A stretch of DNA of 31,492 nucleotides from the IMG/VR virus record IMGVR_UViG_3300037193_001033, positions 1 through 31,492 of that record. One strand, given 5' to 3'. Below, piece after piece: positions 30,011 through 31,492 of the stretch. Position numbers and translations under genes: made by a program. Position 1 is the stretch's first letter. Each line of letters begins with the position of its first letter. This DNA is from a virus. Below the pieces are notes generated by a model. That model was not told the origin of the DNA, ran no database searches, and saw only the letters and a program-made list of their open reading frames with translations.

Positions 30011-30963
30011 TGGTTACTATCTCTCCCGCCCTGGACTGGACTGCGTTGGGTATTGCCTCGAGAAAGTATTTCCAGGTCTCGGGCATACCCACGCAGCTCC
30101 TTGTCCTGCACTCGGCTGAATGCCCCCTCCGTGGGGGGTTCGCGCAGTCGCTGACTAAATGGGCATCGTCAATCTATCCCGCTTACCCTGAAGCATCGTG
30201 GCATAGGTTCGTTGACCCCATCGTTCGCCTGCGCATGATCCCTGATCACCTGGGGGCATGGCACGCATCAGAAGCCAACGGTCTGTCCATCGGCTGGGAG
30301 CAGGCTGGGTACGCCCGGTACTCTCGCGCTGAGTGGACTACGACCGAGGGCATTCAGATGCTTCACAACCTCGCATACGACATGGCGGAGGTCGCCAAGC
30401 GTGACGGCATTCCTCCGGTGTGGCTGACTGACAAACAGGTACGCGATGTACTTGACCGTGGCGACCGTAAGACGAAGGGCTTCTGCACCCACAGGCAGAT
30501 TGACCCTGAGACTCGCACGGACCCGGGCAACGGGTACCCATACGAACTGCTCATGAACCAGGTCAAGATTTACATGGGTGTCACAGTGGCACCACCAAGG
30601 CCACCGGTTACGCCCACACCACCGAAGATACCGGCCACGAACTTTGTGCCGGATCCCCACTGGCGCGTTGACAAGGGTGACACCCTGGGTGTGATTGCCA
30701 AGTACTACAAGGTATCGCTCATGGACCTCGCGGGCTGGAACGGTATCAAGAACATCAACCAGATCAAGGTTGGCGAACGTATCTGGAAGCCCGGGGACGG
30801 GTACGGGACATGGACTGTCGAGCGCGGCGATACGCTGTCCTCGATTGTCAAGTGGTGCCAGAACAACTGGTCACGAAAGATTACATTGCAATCCATCTGC
30901 TATGCGAATGGCATCAACGATCCGAACAAGTTAGACGTTGGCGTAAGACTCAAAGTCGCATGA
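30010..30963 (+). CDS. Endolysin: amidase_2 domain plus two LysM domains
   Basis: This 317-residue endolysin is predicted to cut the bond between N-acetylmuramic acid and L-alanine in peptidoglycan. Residues about 25-190 form a zinc amidase_2 / PGRP-like domain with predicted zinc ligands H34 (VLHSAE), H161 (CTHRQID) and D171 (RTDPGNGYP), and E97 in SIGWEQAGY. A Pro-rich linker (about 194-207) leads to two LysM wall-binding domains, one at about 218-261 (VDKGDTLGVIAKYY, ending VGERIW) and one at about 268-316 (VERGDTLSSIVKWC, ending VGVRLKV). It has no signal peptide, so it needs the holin to reach the wall. GGAG is upstream of the ATG within the preceding short gene. Confidence 0.92.
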   Translation: MVTISPALDWTALGIASRKYFQVSGIPTQLLVLHSAECPLRGGFAQSLTKWASSIYPAYPEASWHRFVDPIVRLRMIPDHLGAWHASEANGLSIGWEQAGYARYSRAEWTTTEGIQMLHNLAYDMAEVAKRDGIPPVWLTDKQVRDVLDRGDRKTKGFCTHRQIDPETRTDPGNGYPYELLMNQVKIYMGVTVAPPRPPVTPTPPKIPATNFVPDPHWRVDKGDTLGVIAKYYKVSLMDLAGWNGIKNINQIKVGERIWKPGDGYGTWTVERGDTLSSIVKWCQNNWSRKITLQSICYANGINDPNKLDVGVRLKVA

Positions 30964-30976
30964 TGTAATTAGCGAC

Positions 30977-31105
30977 ATGAAGTTCTACGTACGTAGCGCA
31001 GAGGTCGGGTTCGCATTCGGCCTCTGCATCTTCATGTACCACGCATTCAGGGTAGTCTACACAATCAGTGTTGCCCACCGCTGGCACGATCTTCGCCGTC
31101 TATAA
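30977..31105 (+). CDS. 42-residue small membrane protein
   Basis: This short frame lies between endolysin and holin. It encodes one hydrophobic helix (about residues 9-32, VGFAFGLCIFMYHAFRVVYTIS) flanked by basic ends. The upstream sequence (GTAATTAGCGAC) has no good Shine-Dalgarno, which lowers confidence. The frame exactly fills the 156-base gap between two lysis genes, a typical site for an extra holin, antiholin or pinholin. Real but unrecognised is my best reading. Confidence 0.5.
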   Translation: MKFYVRSAEVGFAFGLCIFMYHAFRVVYTISVAHRWHDLRRL

Positions 31106-31119
31106 ACAAAGGAAAGATA

Positions 31120-31401
31120 ATGGCAGAAGTTGCAAACACTTCAAACATCAAGTTTCTTGATGCACTCGACCGCGCATGGCGCACGTTCTACGGTGCAGTA
31201 GGCGCTGACCTGCTGCTCGCAATTGCTCTCGGTCTTCAGCAGGCTATGGCTGAGGGCGACCCGTTCACCTGGGCATTCTGGGCAGGTGTGGGTGTGCTGC
31301 TGGTGAAGTCGATCATCACCGCGGTCATCTCCTTCATGCTGCGCTACGCTAAGGAACCCAAGGTTCCGACGGCAGAACCGCCCGTTGCATTGAACGAATA
31401 A
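31120..31401 (+). CDS. Holin
   Basis: This 93-residue protein has two predicted membrane helices (about residues 28-44 and 50-75), a polar N-terminus (MAEVANTSNIKFLDALDRAW) and a charged, Pro-containing C-terminus. Size, topology and position directly after the endolysin fit a two-span phage holin, which opens the membrane to release the endolysin at a set time. AAAGGAAAG precedes the ATG. It is the last gene before a strong terminator. Confidence 0.8.
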   Translation: MAEVANTSNIKFLDALDRAWRTFYGAVGADLLLAIALGLQQAMAEGDPFTWAFWAGVGVLLVKSIITAVISFMLRYAKEPKVPTAEPPVALNE

Positions 31402-31426
31402 CATATATACGACATGCAATAAAGAA

Positions 31427-31462
31427 GCCCCCTGGTGATAAATTCGCCGGGGGGCTTTTTTT
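31427..31462 (+). terminator. Strong rho-independent terminator ending the late operon
   Basis: GCCCCCTGGTG (31427-31437) pairs with CGCCGGGGGGC (31445-31455) over 11 pairs including two G-T, around a 7-base loop, followed by seven T residues (31456-31462). It is 25 bases after the holin stop and is the best terminator in the window, marking the end of the structural/lysis transcript. Bases 31463-31492 after it hold nothing that I can identify. Confidence 0.93.
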
Positions 31463-31492
31463 AGTGGGTAAATAAGATGCGAGGGGTTACGG

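Overview
The window is the left, late (structural) arm of a tailed double-stranded DNA phage with a long non-contractile tail (siphovirus), almost certainly one that infects an actinobacterium. The reasons are the gene order (terminase, portal, MuF-like protein, scaffold, decoration protein, capsid, connectors, tail terminator, tail tube, frameshifted tail-assembly chaperones, tape measure, baseplate and adhesion proteins, lysis genes), a moderately G+C-rich coding sequence, frequent GTG/TTG starts, stop/start overlaps (TAATG, ATGA), and proteins of kinds typical of actinophages. The host genus cannot be read from the sequence. No integrase, repressor, replication gene, tRNA or LysB-type mycolyl esterase lies in the window. 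Every supported gene is on the + strand.

Layout: (1) 1-790 is non-coding. Roughly its first 470 bases are a low-complexity stretch rich in TGTATG/TGCATG with long direct repeats. After it come a good sigma70-type promoter (682-710) and a strong hairpin (720-762) just ahead of the terminase genes. (2) 791-10020 holds packaging and head genes and the head-tail connectors, with an internal extended -10 promoter (5888-5896) in front of the scaffold, decoration and capsid genes. (3) 10038-14864 holds the tail tube protein with an Ig-like tail domain, a hairpin, the gpG/gpGT chaperones joined by a -1 frameshift at 11259-11265, and a 1050-residue tape measure. (4) 14864-24483 is the tail tip and adhesion apparatus: Dit-like, Gp37-like, fibre-like, beta-helix and LamG-like proteins, then a 1260-residue protein carrying a PhoD-like phosphoesterase and two GH16-like glycosidase domains. 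(5) 24492-29868 is an accessory block: three overlapping small membrane proteins, a short beta-rich protein, a GH16 enzyme with its own signal peptide, a terminator, and a second PhoD-like tail protein ending in fifteen 20-residue repeats. (6) 29879-31401 has small ORFs, an amidase endolysin with two LysM domains and a holin, closed by a textbook terminator at 31427-31462.

The most interesting content is the glycan-processing set in (4) and (5). The phage carries a GH16 domain with the complete E-x-D-x-x-E catalytic motif on a tail protein, a degenerate GH16 beside it, and a close paralogue rebuilt as a stand-alone exported enzyme. The PhoD-bearing protein is duplicated too, and the two copies differ in their C-terminal attachments. 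I infer that the virion attacks a surface polymer, and that infected cells also export a free version of the same depolymerase, which could strip receptor or matrix from neighbouring cells or released debris. The paralogy and motifs are visible in the sequence; the substrate and the purpose of export are not.
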